64,000 bases of DNA from JASGKO01 sp049840595 (GCA_049840595.1 JASGKO010000042.1:62001-126000); one strand, 5' to 3'. Positions 45,337 through 54,060 are shown, counted from the stretch's first letter. The notes: generated by a model from the letters alone, not told the origin. Numbers and translations: made by a program.

Positions 45337-46174
45337 TGCGGGGTGGCCCCAGTTTGTCGATGGAATACCCGTCGGGATGCGAGCGATGCCGCATCTTCGT
45401 CCGCAACACCGGCTCCCGATTGGCAGTAAAGAAATGCGCAACCCGCCCGCGCACCCGCAGCGAAACCGCCACCAGTGCCTTCAACCATCCCGGCGTCTCC
45501 GGGAGCCCGATGGCCTGGCGCAGCGTATCATCCACCAGCGCATGCATCACCGGTGGCACCGCCCGCGAGAGCGGCCAGGGAAACCACCGGGCAAACATCG
45601 CAATCGTCGAGGTTGCCACGTGCCTCCCCGCCTCGGTGAAACGGTAGCGGGTGCGCTCGAAGTCGAGATTGAAGGCTTCAAACGCCTCGTAGCTCTCCGG
45701 GATTTCCTCGATCCCCATTCGCGTGCCCACCGCCCGCCAAAATTCAAACATCGCCACGCGCTCCCCATCCGTCATCCGCCGCCAGCCAAAACGCGCGTTC
45801 CACCGCACCGGCTCGAAGACAAAAGTCGAGAGCACATATAAAAAATCCGCATTGGAAATCTGGAACCGCCCGTGGATCTCGTTCATCCTTGCGATGGCCC
45901 GGCTCCCGCGCTCGCTGTCGTAGCCGTGCTCCATGATTTCGCTCACGAAGAGATCCGTATCATCGTAGCGCCGCTGGGTCCGCTGGGTGAATTCCCCGGT
46001 GCGCTCCAGCAAAGTGGCCACACTCGGAACCCCAAAGGTCCGGAGCAACGCAAACTCCAGCGCCCGTGTGGTGTCGAAAGGAAACTCCCGCCGACACGAG
46101 AGAAAAACGATCCGCTCATGATCCTTCCCGGGATCAAGCGACCGTATTTCGTCCAAAACCTTTTTACGCACCAT
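45323..46174 (-). CDS. MpaB/DUF2236-family protein
   Basis: 283 residues. FPFDTTRALEFALLRTFGVP, RYDDTDLFVSEIMEHGYDSE, ARMNEIHGRFQISNADFLYV and STFVFEPVRWNARFGWR match the DUF2236/MpaB oxygenase-like family, related to latex-clearing protein. The His of NEIHGRF is the likely haem or metal ligand. Members may oxidise lipids or isoprenoids, but evidence is sparse. It is the first gene of a two-gene unit with the HHxxxDG protein and diverges from DUF2252. Confidence 0.75.
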   Translation of the reverse strand: MVRKKVLDEIRSLDPGKDHERIVFLSCRREFPFDTTRALEFALLRTFGVPSVATLLERTGEFTQRTQRRYDDTDLFVSEIMEHGYDSERGSRAIARMNEIHGRFQISNADFLYVLSTFVFEPVRWNARFGWRRMTDGERVAMFEFWRAVGTRMGIEEIPESYEAFEAFNLDFERTRYRFTEAGRHVATSTIAMFARWFPWPLSRAVPPVMHALVDDTLRQAIGLPETPGWLKALVAVSLRVRGRVAHFFTANREPVLRTKMRHRSHPDGYSIDKLGPPRNANQ

Positions 46175-46330
46175 AGTAGCTGGATGAACATTACCTTTTT
46201 ATCAGAAGATCCGGCTTTTCGTCCAGCACACGAAAGTGACATTATTGCCGGATAACGGCGTGGTTCCCCTGTGGGTCGGCTGATGGTCAGTTGATCGGAA
46301 TCACTTCGTGAACCCGGAGCCTGGACGGCC

Positions 46331-47413
46331 ATGGATATCGTCAAAGCAACCAAGCAATATGAAAAGTGGCTGGCACGTCGCCTGCCCTTGCTGGAAAAGG
46401 ATCTCCAGCTCAAGCACCAACGCATGAAGGAGGGAGCCTTCCCCTTCCTGCGCGCCACCTTTTACCGCTGGTGCCAGCTTTGGCCCGAGGTCTGCCCCAA
46501 GCTCACGGAGACGACCGAGGTTCTCGCTGTCGGCGATCTGCATGTCGAAAACTTCGGCACTTGGTGCGATGCGGAGGGGCGGCTTGTCTGGGGCATCAAC
46601 GATTTCGACGAAGCCGCGCACCTGCCATTCACGCTTGATCTCGTCCGCCTCACCACCAGCGCCCTGCTGGCGGCCCGGGAGGGACATCTGAGCATCCCCG
46701 CCGCCGAGGCCGCCGAAGCGATTCTCACCGGCTACCGGCAAATGCTCAAAACCGGGGGCCAGCCCTTCGTGCTCGGCGAGCATCACACCTGGCTGCGTGA
46801 ACTTGCGATCAGCGAACAGCGCGACCCGGCAAAATTCTGGGAAAAGCTGGATTCTCTCCGCACTTCACGGGGAAAAGTCCCCGGCAGCGCCCGCAAGGCC
46901 CTCGCAAAGCTGCTCCCCGCTCCGCCGCCCACCGGTCGCATGACCCATCGCATCGCGGGCCTCGGCAGCCTGGGCCGCGAGCGCTACACTTTCATCGCCG
47001 ACTGGGCGGGCGGCAAAATTGCCCGGGAAGCCAAGCGCCTCACCGCCTCCGCCGCCGACTGGGCCCGCGGCTCCGATAAAAGACCCGGCGAAATTCTCTA
47101 CAATCGCCTGCTTGAGCAATCCATCCGCTGCCCCGATCCCTTCGTCCGGCTCCAGGGCCCGTGGATCATCCGCCGCCTCGCGCCGAATTGTTCCCGCATC
47201 GAGCTTTCCTCGCTCCCGCGCCAGCGCGATGAACGCCGCCTGCTCCTGCACATGGGCCAGGAGACCGCGAATATTCACCTCGGCTCCCCGCGGGCCGTGA
47301 AAAAAATCCGCCGTCAACTCGCCCGCCTGCCCGTCGGCTGGCTCGAAACTGCCGCCCAGGCCATGGCCGACGCCACCCTGAAAGACTGGCGCGCATGGAA
47401 ACGAGCGGGATGA
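46331..47413 (+). CDS. DUF2252-family protein (kinase-like fold)
   Basis: 360 residues. The family signature is clear: RMKEGAFPFLRATFYRWCQL, VLAVGDLHVENFGTW and GRLVWGINDFDEA, resembling the GDLHxxN and DFD motifs of aminoglycoside-phosphotransferase-like kinases. The C-terminal QRDERRLLLHMGQETANIHL is also conserved in the family. The substrate is unknown. The ATG at 46331 follows a 156-base divergent promoter region. It is monocistronic as far as can be seen. Confidence 0.85.
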   Translation: MDIVKATKQYEKWLARRLPLLEKDLQLKHQRMKEGAFPFLRATFYRWCQLWPEVCPKLTETTEVLAVGDLHVENFGTWCDAEGRLVWGINDFDEAAHLPFTLDLVRLTTSALLAAREGHLSIPAAEAAEAILTGYRQMLKTGGQPFVLGEHHTWLRELAISEQRDPAKFWEKLDSLRTSRGKVPGSARKALAKLLPAPPPTGRMTHRIAGLGSLGRERYTFIADWAGGKIAREAKRLTASAADWARGSDKRPGEILYNRLLEQSIRCPDPFVRLQGPWIIRRLAPNCSRIELSSLPRQRDERRLLLHMGQETANIHLGSPRAVKKIRRQLARLPVGWLETAAQAMADATLKDWRAWKRAG

Positions 47414-47561
47414 AAATTGCCGGTCCTCTTTCAACCGCATTGCATTGTTAGCCAAAGATGTGCATCCTCCGAGTGCGTCAGGGGAATAAATCCTGCTGTT
47501 AGTGATAGGATCACCCCATCATTTTCACTAAAGAATTTATACCTCGTAACGAAATTACCTT

Positions 47562-48809
47562 ATGAGCTTAGCCTTGCAGACCGAGGTGCCTGAAGAAAGG
47601 GCCTCGGAGTGGTATGTCAGCGCGATGGAGCGCCTCATCTTTGTGGTGCAGGAGCTTTCGCTCGCCCGCAGCCTGGAAAGCATCATGGCCATCGTCCGCC
47701 ATGCTGCGCGGGAATTGACCGGGGCCGATGGGGCCACCTTCGTCCTGCGCGACCATGGCTTCTGCTACTATGCCGACGAGGAGGCCATCGCCCCGCTGTG
47801 GAAGGGAAAGCGCTTCCCGCTCCAGACCTGCATCAGCGGCTGGGCCATGCTCAACCGCCAGTCCGTCGTCATTGAAAACATCTTCGAAGACCCGCGCATT
47901 CCGCACGAGGCCTACCGCCCCACCTTCGTCAAAAGCCTGGCCATGGTGCCCATCCGCTCGCTTGATCCGGTAGGCGGCATCGGTGCCTACTGGGCTTCGC
48001 ACCGCCAGCCGCGTCCCGAGGAAATCCGCATCCTGGAGGCCCTGGCCAATTGCACCTCTGTCGCCATGGAAAACGTCCAGCTTTATGCCGGGCTGGAGCA
48101 GAAAGTCGCCGAGCGCACCGCCCGCCTGCAAATGCTCAATGAGGAGCTCGACTCCTTCACCCATACCGTTTCCCACGATCTCCGTGCGCCGTTGCGCCAT
48201 ATCGAAGGCTTTGCCCAGCTCCTCGCCCAGCATGACGAGAAGGGACTGTCGGAAAAAGGGATCGGCTACTTGCACACCATCTCCTCCTCGGCGCGCAGCA
48301 TGAACCAGTTGATCACCGACCTGCTCGACTTTTCACGCATGGGCCGCTCCGAACTGCTGCATACCCCGGTGGATATGAACCAGCTCGTAGCCCAGGTATG
48401 GGAAGAGCTCGCCCCCGAGCGCAACGATCGCGAAATTACCTGGCTTCCCGATTCCCTGCCGACCATCGAAGGCGACAGCGCCATGCTTCGACAGGTCTGG
48501 ATCAATCTTCTTTCCAACGCGATCAAATACACCAGCCAGCGCCCCCAGGCGGAAATCCGCGTCGGCGTCGTCCCCGGCAACGGCGAAATCGAGTTCTTCG
48601 TCGCCGACAACGGCGCGGGCTTCGACATGCACTACGCGGGCAAGCTCTTCGGCGTTTTCCAGCGCCTCCACCGCCAGGAGGAATTCGATGGCACCGGCAT
48701 CGGCCTCGCCAATGTCCGCCGCATCATCAACCGCCACGGAGGCCGCATCTGGGCCGAGGCCGAAGTGGACCGCGGCGCCACCTTCCGCTTCACCCTCCCG
48801 GTCTCCTGA
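47562..48809 (+). CDS. GAF-domain sensor histidine kinase (phytochrome-like output)
   Basis: 415 residues. A GAF domain at about 25-175 (GADGATFVLRDHGFCYYADE, CISGWAMLNRQSVVIENIF) is followed by a short coiled coil (LEQKVAERTARLQMLNEELD). A HisKA with FTHTVSHDLRAPLRHIEGFA carries the phospho-His, and a HATPase carries NLLSNAIKYTSQ, DNGAGFDMHYAGKLFGVF and GTGIGLANVRRII. The GAF lacks the phytochrome Cys, so the sensed signal is unknown. No response regulator is adjacent. It ends just before the tRNA remnant. Confidence 0.88.
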   Translation: MSLALQTEVPEERASEWYVSAMERLIFVVQELSLARSLESIMAIVRHAARELTGADGATFVLRDHGFCYYADEEAIAPLWKGKRFPLQTCISGWAMLNRQSVVIENIFEDPRIPHEAYRPTFVKSLAMVPIRSLDPVGGIGAYWASHRQPRPEEIRILEALANCTSVAMENVQLYAGLEQKVAERTARLQMLNEELDSFTHTVSHDLRAPLRHIEGFAQLLAQHDEKGLSEKGIGYLHTISSSARSMNQLITDLLDFSRMGRSELLHTPVDMNQLVAQVWEELAPERNDREITWLPDSLPTIEGDSAMLRQVWINLLSNAIKYTSQRPQAEIRVGVVPGNGEIEFFVADNGAGFDMHYAGKLFGVFQRLHRQEEFDGTGIGLANVRRIINRHGGRIWAEAEVDRGATFRFTLPVS

Positions 48810-48884
48810 TTTTTCCCGACTCAACAGGGATTCCCCTCGAAATTCCCCCCTTGCCATTCCGCAATCCGCGGGCATAGTAGCGCC

Positions 48885-48903
48885 CCGATTGGTTCCCAAT
48901 CGG
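48885..48903 (+). terminator. Short perfect hairpin after the kinase gene
   Basis: CCGATTGG at 48885-48892 pairs with CCAATCGG at 48896-48903 with a 3-base loop, 76 bases after the stop and 14 bases before the tRNA remnant. It is followed only by AATTTCCC, so termination is possible but not strong. Confidence 0.4.
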
Positions 48904-48916
48904 AATTTCCCAAGAC

Positions 48917-48955
48917 GCCGGCATAGCTCAGTTGGTAGAGCAGTTGATTTGTAAT
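48917..48955 (+). pseudogene. tRNA-Thr (TGT), 5' half only, broken after the anticodon loop
   Basis: The sequence starts GCCGGCATAGCTCAGTTGGT and includes the acceptor 5' strand, a complete D-arm (GCTC...GAGC), the anticodon 5' stem GTTGA and the loop TTTGTAA with anticodon TGT. The expected 3' stem TCAAC is replaced by TTATA, and no T-arm or acceptor 3' strand follows. I could not find the missing half elsewhere in the window. The break coincides with a drop in GC content and a change to accessory genes, which marks an integration junction. Confidence 0.75.
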
Positions 48956-48978
48956 TATATTCAGGCCGTTTGCATAGC

Positions 48979-49056
48979 TTTGCATGGATTTGCAAATCCC
49001 GCAGAAACCGCATGGATAAAGGATTTCCTGGCGAAATGCGTTTGCATGGATTTGCA
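48979..49056. repeat. Direct 16-bp repeats at the island's left end
   Basis: TTTGCATGGATTTGCA occurs at 48979-48994 and again at 49041-49056, 62 bases apart, 25 bases inside the tRNA break. A partial copy (TTTGCATAGC) begins at 48969. The spacing and location suit integrase arm-type sites. The rest of the 217-base spacer up to the first island gene holds only a T-rich run at about 49130-49150. Confidence 0.5.
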
Positions 49057-49172
49057 CCACTTTCCATAAAAATCCACGCAGACCGTGAACGGCACCGTGA
49101 AAGATATCATGCAGGTGTTTATACAAAAACTTTTTTGATTTTTTTTTGATTTAGCCGCTATCGTTCTCCGAA

Positions 49173-49664
49173 ATGACACTCCCAAACTCGGAATTGCCGC
49201 GCTTCAGACGATCACAAGGCTACTGTGAGCTGGGCATGTTTCTGGAGGCTGACGAAGAGCTTGAAAACATTGCAGCCGAATGCCGCCACTACCCACAAGT
49301 CTTGGAGCTGAGGACGCAGGTATATGCCGGTCTCAAAAAATGGGAATTGATGAAGGTGGTATCCCTAGCCCTGATCAAAGCTGAGTCAGGCAATCCGCAG
49401 GGGCACATCACCCTCGCCTATGCCATGCGTCGGCTTCACTCGCTTGAGGCAGCACGCGAAATTCTGACGCGGGCAGTACAGTTGGTAGGCCACAACCCGA
49501 CCGTTCACTTCAATCTCGCTTGCTATGATTGCCAGCTTGGCGACCTCGCTTCTGCCAAGTCGCATTTGGAGACCGCTTGCAGGTTATGGCCGGAGGCGAG
49601 GGCAATGGCTCTGGACGAACCTGACCTTGAATCCCTTTGGGATTCGCTAAAGGTCCAGCTTTAG
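49173..49664 (+). CDS. Small TPR-repeat protein
   Basis: 163 residues forming about four helix-turn-helix TPR units (RSQGYCELGMFLEADEELEN, GHITLAYAMRRLHSLEAARE, VHFNLACYDCQLGDLASAKS). No catalytic domain or signal peptide, so probably a protein-interaction module. It is the first gene inside the island and converges with the HTH gene at 49661, overlapping it by 4 bases. Partner unknown. Confidence 0.75.
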   Translation: MTLPNSELPRFRRSQGYCELGMFLEADEELENIAAECRHYPQVLELRTQVYAGLKKWELMKVVSLALIKAESGNPQGHITLAYAMRRLHSLEAAREILTRAVQLVGHNPTVHFNLACYDCQLGDLASAKSHLETACRLWPEARAMALDEPDLESLWDSLKVQL

Positions 49665-50029
49665 CCCGGCTTGGGTTTTCCGGGTCGCTGAACCGGCATT
49701 GGGGAAACCGCGTGGGCACGCCTGAATGCTGTGGCAGCCTTCACGACTGACGGCTTGCTTGCCTGTTGCTTCTGTTTCACTACGCGCCGCCAAGCTGCAG
49801 CGGCCCCTACCTTTTTCGGCACCTTCTTTGGTTTGCCGTTATATTCCCCCGCCTTGCCGAGGATTTTCTCCACCTCCTTTGCGGGTATCATGAGGCGGCC
49901 ATTCTCGACGATCGATTTCACCCGTCCTGAATATATCGCCCTATATCCATAGGACTGCTCGCGCCCGAACAGTAAGGCAAACTCCTTCGGTGAGTAGGCA
50001 ACCCGGTCTAGCTTTTCGCCTTTGCTCAT
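49661..50029 (-). CDS. Excisionase/MerR-like small DNA-binding protein
   Basis: 122 residues. The N-terminal half has the pattern of an excisionase-type winged helix: YSPKEFALLFGREQSYGYRA followed by IYSGRVKSIVENGRLMIPAK. The C-terminal half is a basic Lys/Pro/Ala-rich tail that would bind nucleic acid non-specifically. Its ATG overlaps the upstream XRE gene's stop by 4 bases. In an island with a tyrosine recombinase it could be the recombination directionality factor, but that is inference. Confidence 0.6.
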   Translation of the reverse strand: MSKGEKLDRVAYSPKEFALLFGREQSYGYRAIYSGRVKSIVENGRLMIPAKEVEKILGKAGEYNGKPKKVPKKVGAAAAWRRVVKQKQQASKPSVVKAATAFRRAHAVSPMPVQRPGKPKPG

Positions 50030-50295
50030 TTCCTTTTAGTGGTGACAACAGCCTCGTTGAACTTCCGCATAAGTGCCGCAGCTTCAGTTTCTGGATCGGC
50101 TCCAAGTGCGAGGAAAACTTCGTGAAGCTCCACAAAATCCACCCGCCGTTCGCCAAGCTCAATCCGCGCAACCAGCCCCCGGTCACGTTTGAGGGCTTTC
50201 GCTAAATCACGCTGGGTCATATTCGCGTTCTGGCGCAGCGCAATAATGTGCTCGCGGAAGATGCGAGATAAGGCGCTATGCACCGTCTTGGTCAT
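50026..50295 (-). CDS. XRE-family helix-turn-helix regulator
   Basis: 89 residues with an HTH_3 domain at about 14-70: LRQNANMTQRDLAKALKRDR, GLVARIELGERRVDFVELHE. It should be a DNA-binding repressor, probably of its own two-gene unit with the excisionase-like gene. Divergent from the secreted protein at 50372. Confidence 0.8.
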   Translation of the reverse strand: MTKTVHSALSRIFREHIIALRQNANMTQRDLAKALKRDRGLVARIELGERRVDFVELHEVFLALGADPETEAAALMRKFNEAVVTTKRK

Positions 50296-50371
50296 GCTGC
50301 GATTTTCACAGCAAAATCACTTGCTCCCAAAATCGCAGCAGCGTAAGTTGCTGCGCATAGCCGCACTACCT

Positions 50372-51151
50372 ATGAAAATCGCTATTCTTCCACTGTTGGG
50401 ATTGCTGCTCACGGCTCCATTCGCCGCCACCGCAGGGGAGCCGGATTACTACGCCTCGTTTAACCCGGACAAAGGGTTCACGCCTGCCAAGCGGGACTTG
50501 ACCGAAATCTATCTCCAGCTCGCAGGCAGTTTGGAATATTATGGGAGCCCTGTAGAATTTCTCCGCCATGTGAAAAGCGAGCATGATCGCATCGCCGCTG
50601 AATACCGGCAAAAGCTGGGAAAACCGTTGCAATATGGCTGCCCGGCCTACATGACGGATGATTACCTGGATCACCTTGCGGCGACTTGGGGCACGCTATC
50701 CCCGAAACTCGGCCTCGCGCCACTGGCCCGGGATATTGGCAACAACCTACGCAATGCCGTGCTGGGCACCCGTGACCATGGCACCATCGTCGTTGGAATC
50801 CTGAATGACCACCAGGCCAAGGTCTTTGATGCTGTGGCAGGGAAGGGCAGCGCGCCTGTCGGGTTCGACGATTTGAACCCCATTTTGGTCAAGCGCCTGC
50901 AGTTGGACAAAACGACCATTGAAAGCGGAAGCACCTATGCCCAACGCGATGCCGTAGGCTTTGCCTCCTTCATCCATGGTGACGTGTTGAGCCTTTATAA
51001 AAAGCTCGATGCGGGCTTGAGCCCGGAGGATGCAACGCGTGTGAAAGCGGCACTGGCCGGAATTTACATGGATGTCGGGCGGATGGCCGATGCCGAGCTT
51101 GAGGACGGCCTTGCTGAATGGGCTTTGGGAAGCCGCACCGCTTCCAAATAA
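50372..51151 (+). CDS. Uncharacterised exported protein
   Basis: 259 residues. MKIAILPLLGLLLTAPFAAT is a signal peptide with cleavage probably after ATA-G. The mature part has no motif I recognise; it is mixed helical with segments such as LTEIYLQLAGSLEYYGSPVE and DRIAAEYRQKLGKPLQYGCP. The ATG at 50372 is chosen because it starts the signal peptide; the frame extends upstream without sense. It converges directly on the coiled-coil gene, with stop codons on adjacent bases (51151/51152). Confidence 0.7.
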   Translation: MKIAILPLLGLLLTAPFAATAGEPDYYASFNPDKGFTPAKRDLTEIYLQLAGSLEYYGSPVEFLRHVKSEHDRIAAEYRQKLGKPLQYGCPAYMTDDYLDHLAATWGTLSPKLGLAPLARDIGNNLRNAVLGTRDHGTIVVGILNDHQAKVFDAVAGKGSAPVGFDDLNPILVKRLQLDKTTIESGSTYAQRDAVGFASFIHGDVLSLYKKLDAGLSPEDATRVKAALAGIYMDVGRMADAELEDGLAEWALGSRTASK

Positions 51152-52018
51152 TCAGCGGGCGTTTTGCTTGGCTGCGCCGGTGCCTTGCACCCCTGCCGTA
51201 AGATTGTCGCTGCTATGGTCCGCAAGTTGCAGCTTGCTAAAATCCATCGAGCTAAAGTCGGTGCTGGCAAGCTTCGCCTTCAAGTCGTCCGTTTTTGGAC
51301 TTGCTGTTGCATTTGTCGCCACCTGAATTTTTGCCTGTTCTTTCCCTTGGGTAACGTCAGCGTGCTTGGTAGTAGGCTCGGCATCTTTCGCCATGTTCTG
51401 CTTGAAGCTGTCCCTGTCCAAAACCTTTGCCGCGGCCTTTTTGTCACCGGCTTCGTAGGCTTTGACGAAGTCAGTGCGGTCCTGCGCTGGAATTTTTAAG
51501 ATGTCAGGATCGGTAATCTCGGGCTTCGTCAACTTACCATACGCGAACTGTTCTTCCTTCTCCTGCACATGGCCTGGCAGTTCGGAGAATTTGTATTCGT
51601 CATGTCGGATACCTTCCCAAACCCTATGGCTCATTTCCTGTTTGCCTGCATCAGTCAGCCTGTCATACGCATGCGCGTAGAACGAATCCAGTTTGTTCAA
51701 ATCCTTCTTTTTGAAGAACTCTTCGGCCAGGAACTTGCCGTAGGTTTCCTTCTCCTGCGCGTTCAGGGAGGTTTCCTTTTCGACCTTCTCGCGGTTTGCT
51801 ACCGCAATCTCGTCGGCCTTCGTCTCCTCCTGTCGCTTTTCTTCTTCGGTATCTTTAATCTTTTTACTGAGCGTTGCCAGTTGAGTCCGGGCATTCGTCA
51901 CGAAGTTTGAAAGCAAGGTGTGCTTTGCCGGATCGCCATTGGCAAGCGCCGCCTCAGCGTCGGCGACGGCACTCTCCAACCCAATGTATTCCATCCGCAA
52001 TTCATCCAATTCACGCAC
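51152..52018 (-). CDS. Uncharacterised coiled-coil protein downstream of the E1 gene
   Basis: 288 residues. Residues about 1-110 are strongly charged and coiled-coil-like (ANGDPAKHTLLSNFVTNART, ATLSKKIKDTEEEKRQEETK). The rest is Lys/Asp/Ala-rich and low in hydrophobics. No signal peptide or known domain is seen. The GTG at 52018 has GGAGG 8 bases upstream (52027-52031) and is preferred to a TTG at 52054 that would overlap the promoter. It follows the E1 gene on the same strand after only 38 bases, so it may be a fifth component, target or accessory factor of the conjugation system, or it may be independent through its own TATAAT box. Confidence 0.6.
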   Translation of the reverse strand: MRELDELRMEYIGLESAVADAEAALANGDPAKHTLLSNFVTNARTQLATLSKKIKDTEEEKRQEETKADEIAVANREKVEKETSLNAQEKETYGKFLAEEFFKKKDLNKLDSFYAHAYDRLTDAGKQEMSHRVWEGIRHDEYKFSELPGHVQEKEEQFAYGKLTKPEITDPDILKIPAQDRTDFVKAYEAGDKKAAAKVLDRDSFKQNMAKDAEPTTKHADVTQGKEQAKIQVATNATASPKTDDLKAKLASTDFSSMDFSKLQLADHSSDNLTAGVQGTGAAKQNAR

Positions 52019-52039
52019 TGCCGCAACCTCCAATACAAC

Positions 52040-52045
52040 ATTATA
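52040..52045 (-). promoter_or_regulatory. TATAAT -10 box upstream of the coiled-coil gene
   Basis: On the minus strand a perfect TATAAT lies 9 bases before the GGAGG ribosome binding site of the coiled-coil gene. The -35 region is poor. It sits between the E1 stop and this gene, so the gene may be expressed separately from the operon. Confidence 0.4.
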
Positions 52046-52056
52046 TACCAACAATG

Positions 52057-53572
52057 TTACACATTTGTTACCACCATCTGGTATTCTGGTTTCTTGAGAG
52101 TATTGAACCGCTTAGTCCATATGTCCAAGGCCGGACCGGGACCACACTTTGTGCAAGATGGATCTCTGCCATAACTACCGGCTCTGTTGTAAGGAAACAA
52201 TGGGTTTTGGAATTGAAAGACTGCTCTCTGAAGTTCATCCGAGAGCACGGTTGAATTTGGGATTTTGTCTTTTAGATATGCTGAAGCAAGCATCACCCCT
52301 GCCATCACCGATACAAAGCCCACCGAAAATTGATGAGGGTCGGAAGACTCTCTGAGCTCTGCCAGAACACGTTCTCCCACTTCCCCACAGTGCGACTGAT
52401 CTAGAGCTTTCCTGAGCATTTCGACGGTACAGCCAAGCCTGTCCGCTTGTATTTGAAGCTCTTGGATCGGAGCATTGATCATCTTCGACCTAAGTGCCTC
52501 ATCGCCAATTACCGTTTCTTCCTTGTTGTAACATGCGAGGCAGGCCCCGATTCCGGGCGGTCCGCACCTAAGCACCTCTGCTCGCAAGTCGGAGGTAGAT
52601 GCTGAAAACAAACGTGCCGGATAGCGCACCTGGATTTGGTGCCGCGGCGTGTTCTTATCTACCGCAGAAATGATATAATTGGGCCTCTGCACAGCTTGAA
52701 ACTCTCCGATGCCAATGTCGAAGCCCTCAAATGCTATCTTGCTGGAGGTTAGCAACGAAGCCGCTGTAGAGGCCTTCGGTAGACCAATCGAGGCCTCCCC
52801 GAATAAAATGTAGCGGTTTAAGTTCGAGGCCTCCAAGCCTTTGGGATCGTTATCTAACAAACTGAGCCTGCCCGAAAGTCCTGGCGTAGCCCATAGCGTG
52901 TGAAGAAAACTACAGCCGACCGCACCAACCCCTGCCAACAAGCCTTCGATCTCCAGGGTGAGTTCTTGATGCCCGACAATGGATGGCTCTGATTGGACGT
53001 TGTAATCCCACGCTGAATAAAACACTCTACTGGTCGGGCGAAAATTCTCCTCTTTCATCCGAGCGGACTTGAAAAGCTCACCCACTGCCAAACAAGCCCC
53101 GATGTATGGTCCAAATGGCAACGGCGAATTCGTCGGAAAGCTAGCTGGTTCTAGCGGCGACTGCGATATGCCGCCACACCATCCATTCCCCCGATACATG
53201 GATAAAGGCTCCAGGGGTAGTCCCTGGCCCGACATGGATAATGTTGTGATGGGTTTCCCCTGTCGGCGCGATGCCCCCAATAGCTCTGGAGCCTTCAAGT
53301 AGTCCCTGTCTCAAATCAGAAGGGTTACTGACAAAGGGAATAACATTCGAAAGCAAAGCCGTGCCTGAAGGACAAATTAACCCTATCTTGGAAACGATTC
53401 CTTCGCACCTGCAGAGCAAGTTCAAAGTCATCCAGAGTGTGTGTTGGACACTGGCAAGAGAGGCCGTGTCGGCGGCTACGGAAATTGAGATATCTAGCTT
53501 ACGGGTTTCCGAAAAAGGCAAAAGGGTTCCACCAAGGTCTCCTTCGTGGCGTGAGGATATTTTGCTGTTCAT
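52057..53572 (-). CDS. ThiF/E1-like ubiquitin-activating enzyme (one frameshift)
   Basis: About 504 residues after removing one G from a run near 53190. The C-terminal two thirds are a ThiF/MoeB/E1 adenylation fold: LLAGVGAVGCSFLHTLW (GxGxxG), LSLLDNDPKGLEASNLNRYI, a Lys in IGLPKAST, and CLAC plus CTKC pairs that should bind structural zinc. The roughly 240-residue N-terminal extension (ISVAADTASLASVQHTLWMT, GNGWCGGISQSPLEPASFPT) is specific to these operons. It would adenylate the Ubl C-terminus and pass it to the E2. The upstream gene overlaps by 74 bases, showing tight coupling. Confidence 0.8.
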
Positions 53573-54059
53573 TGCTGTCCTTTCTAAAATCTAAGAATCC
53601 TTCAATGACCCGCAGGCGGTCTCCGATCTCGCCAACAGAAAGTTCACGCCATCCGTCTTCATTACGGAGGTGAACACCTGCATCAGCGAGCGTCCGCCGT
53701 TGCCGTGCATAGTTCGGCAAGACAATCGAAATTGCCCCTGGAACTTGAGAGTAAGCGTGTTGGTCATCCCACGGGGAGTGCCCGACCCACTCCGTGGGGT
53801 GGGTGTGAATTTGAGCAATGCGGGCAATCCTATGCAGCCTGAAGTGCTTTCCCGCTTGACTCATGGCATCCGCACTTACCTCGAAGCGGCCACGTTCCAA
53901 TGTTGCATCAGGAATTGTGAGCGTTGTGACTATTCCCGTACACTTTTCTGAGTCGTCTAAAATAACGCCGTCCAAATAGGCAACCTGTTCTACACGACGG
54001 GTATTCTTCTCAAACTCATTTAACATGCGTTCCCAAAAGATGGCCGGTATGGTAATCAT
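53499..54059 (-). CDS. JAB/JAMM-type isopeptidase
   Basis: 186 residues. The JAMM zinc motif is complete: HTHPTEWVGHSPWDD gives H-x-H-P then Ser and Asp, and a Glu upstream in RRVEQVAYLDGVI can serve as the catalytic base. Prok-JAB proteins of this class remove or process ubiquitin-like modifiers, as Cap3 and BilD do. The C-terminal part (ELSVGEIGDRLRVIEGFLDF) is helical. It starts 1 base after the E2-like stop codon and overlaps E1. It probably matures the Ubl, which has one residue after Gly-Gly, and/or deconjugates targets. Confidence 0.85.
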   Translation of the reverse strand: MITIPAIFWERMLNEFEKNTRRVEQVAYLDGVILDDSEKCTGIVTTLTIPDATLERGRFEVSADAMSQAGKHFRLHRIARIAQIHTHPTEWVGHSPWDDQHAYSQVPGAISIVLPNYARQRRTLADAGVHLRNEDGWRELSVGEIGDRLRVIEGFLDFRKDSNEQQNILTPRRRPWWNPFAFFGNP

Positions 54060-54060
54060 C

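Noticed and set aside
48917..49172. Group I or other intron in the tRNA-Thr anticodon loop
   Set aside because: No 3' exon (TCAAC stem, T-arm, acceptor strand) occurs in the next 250 bases, and genes of a different composition begin at once. Integration explains it better.
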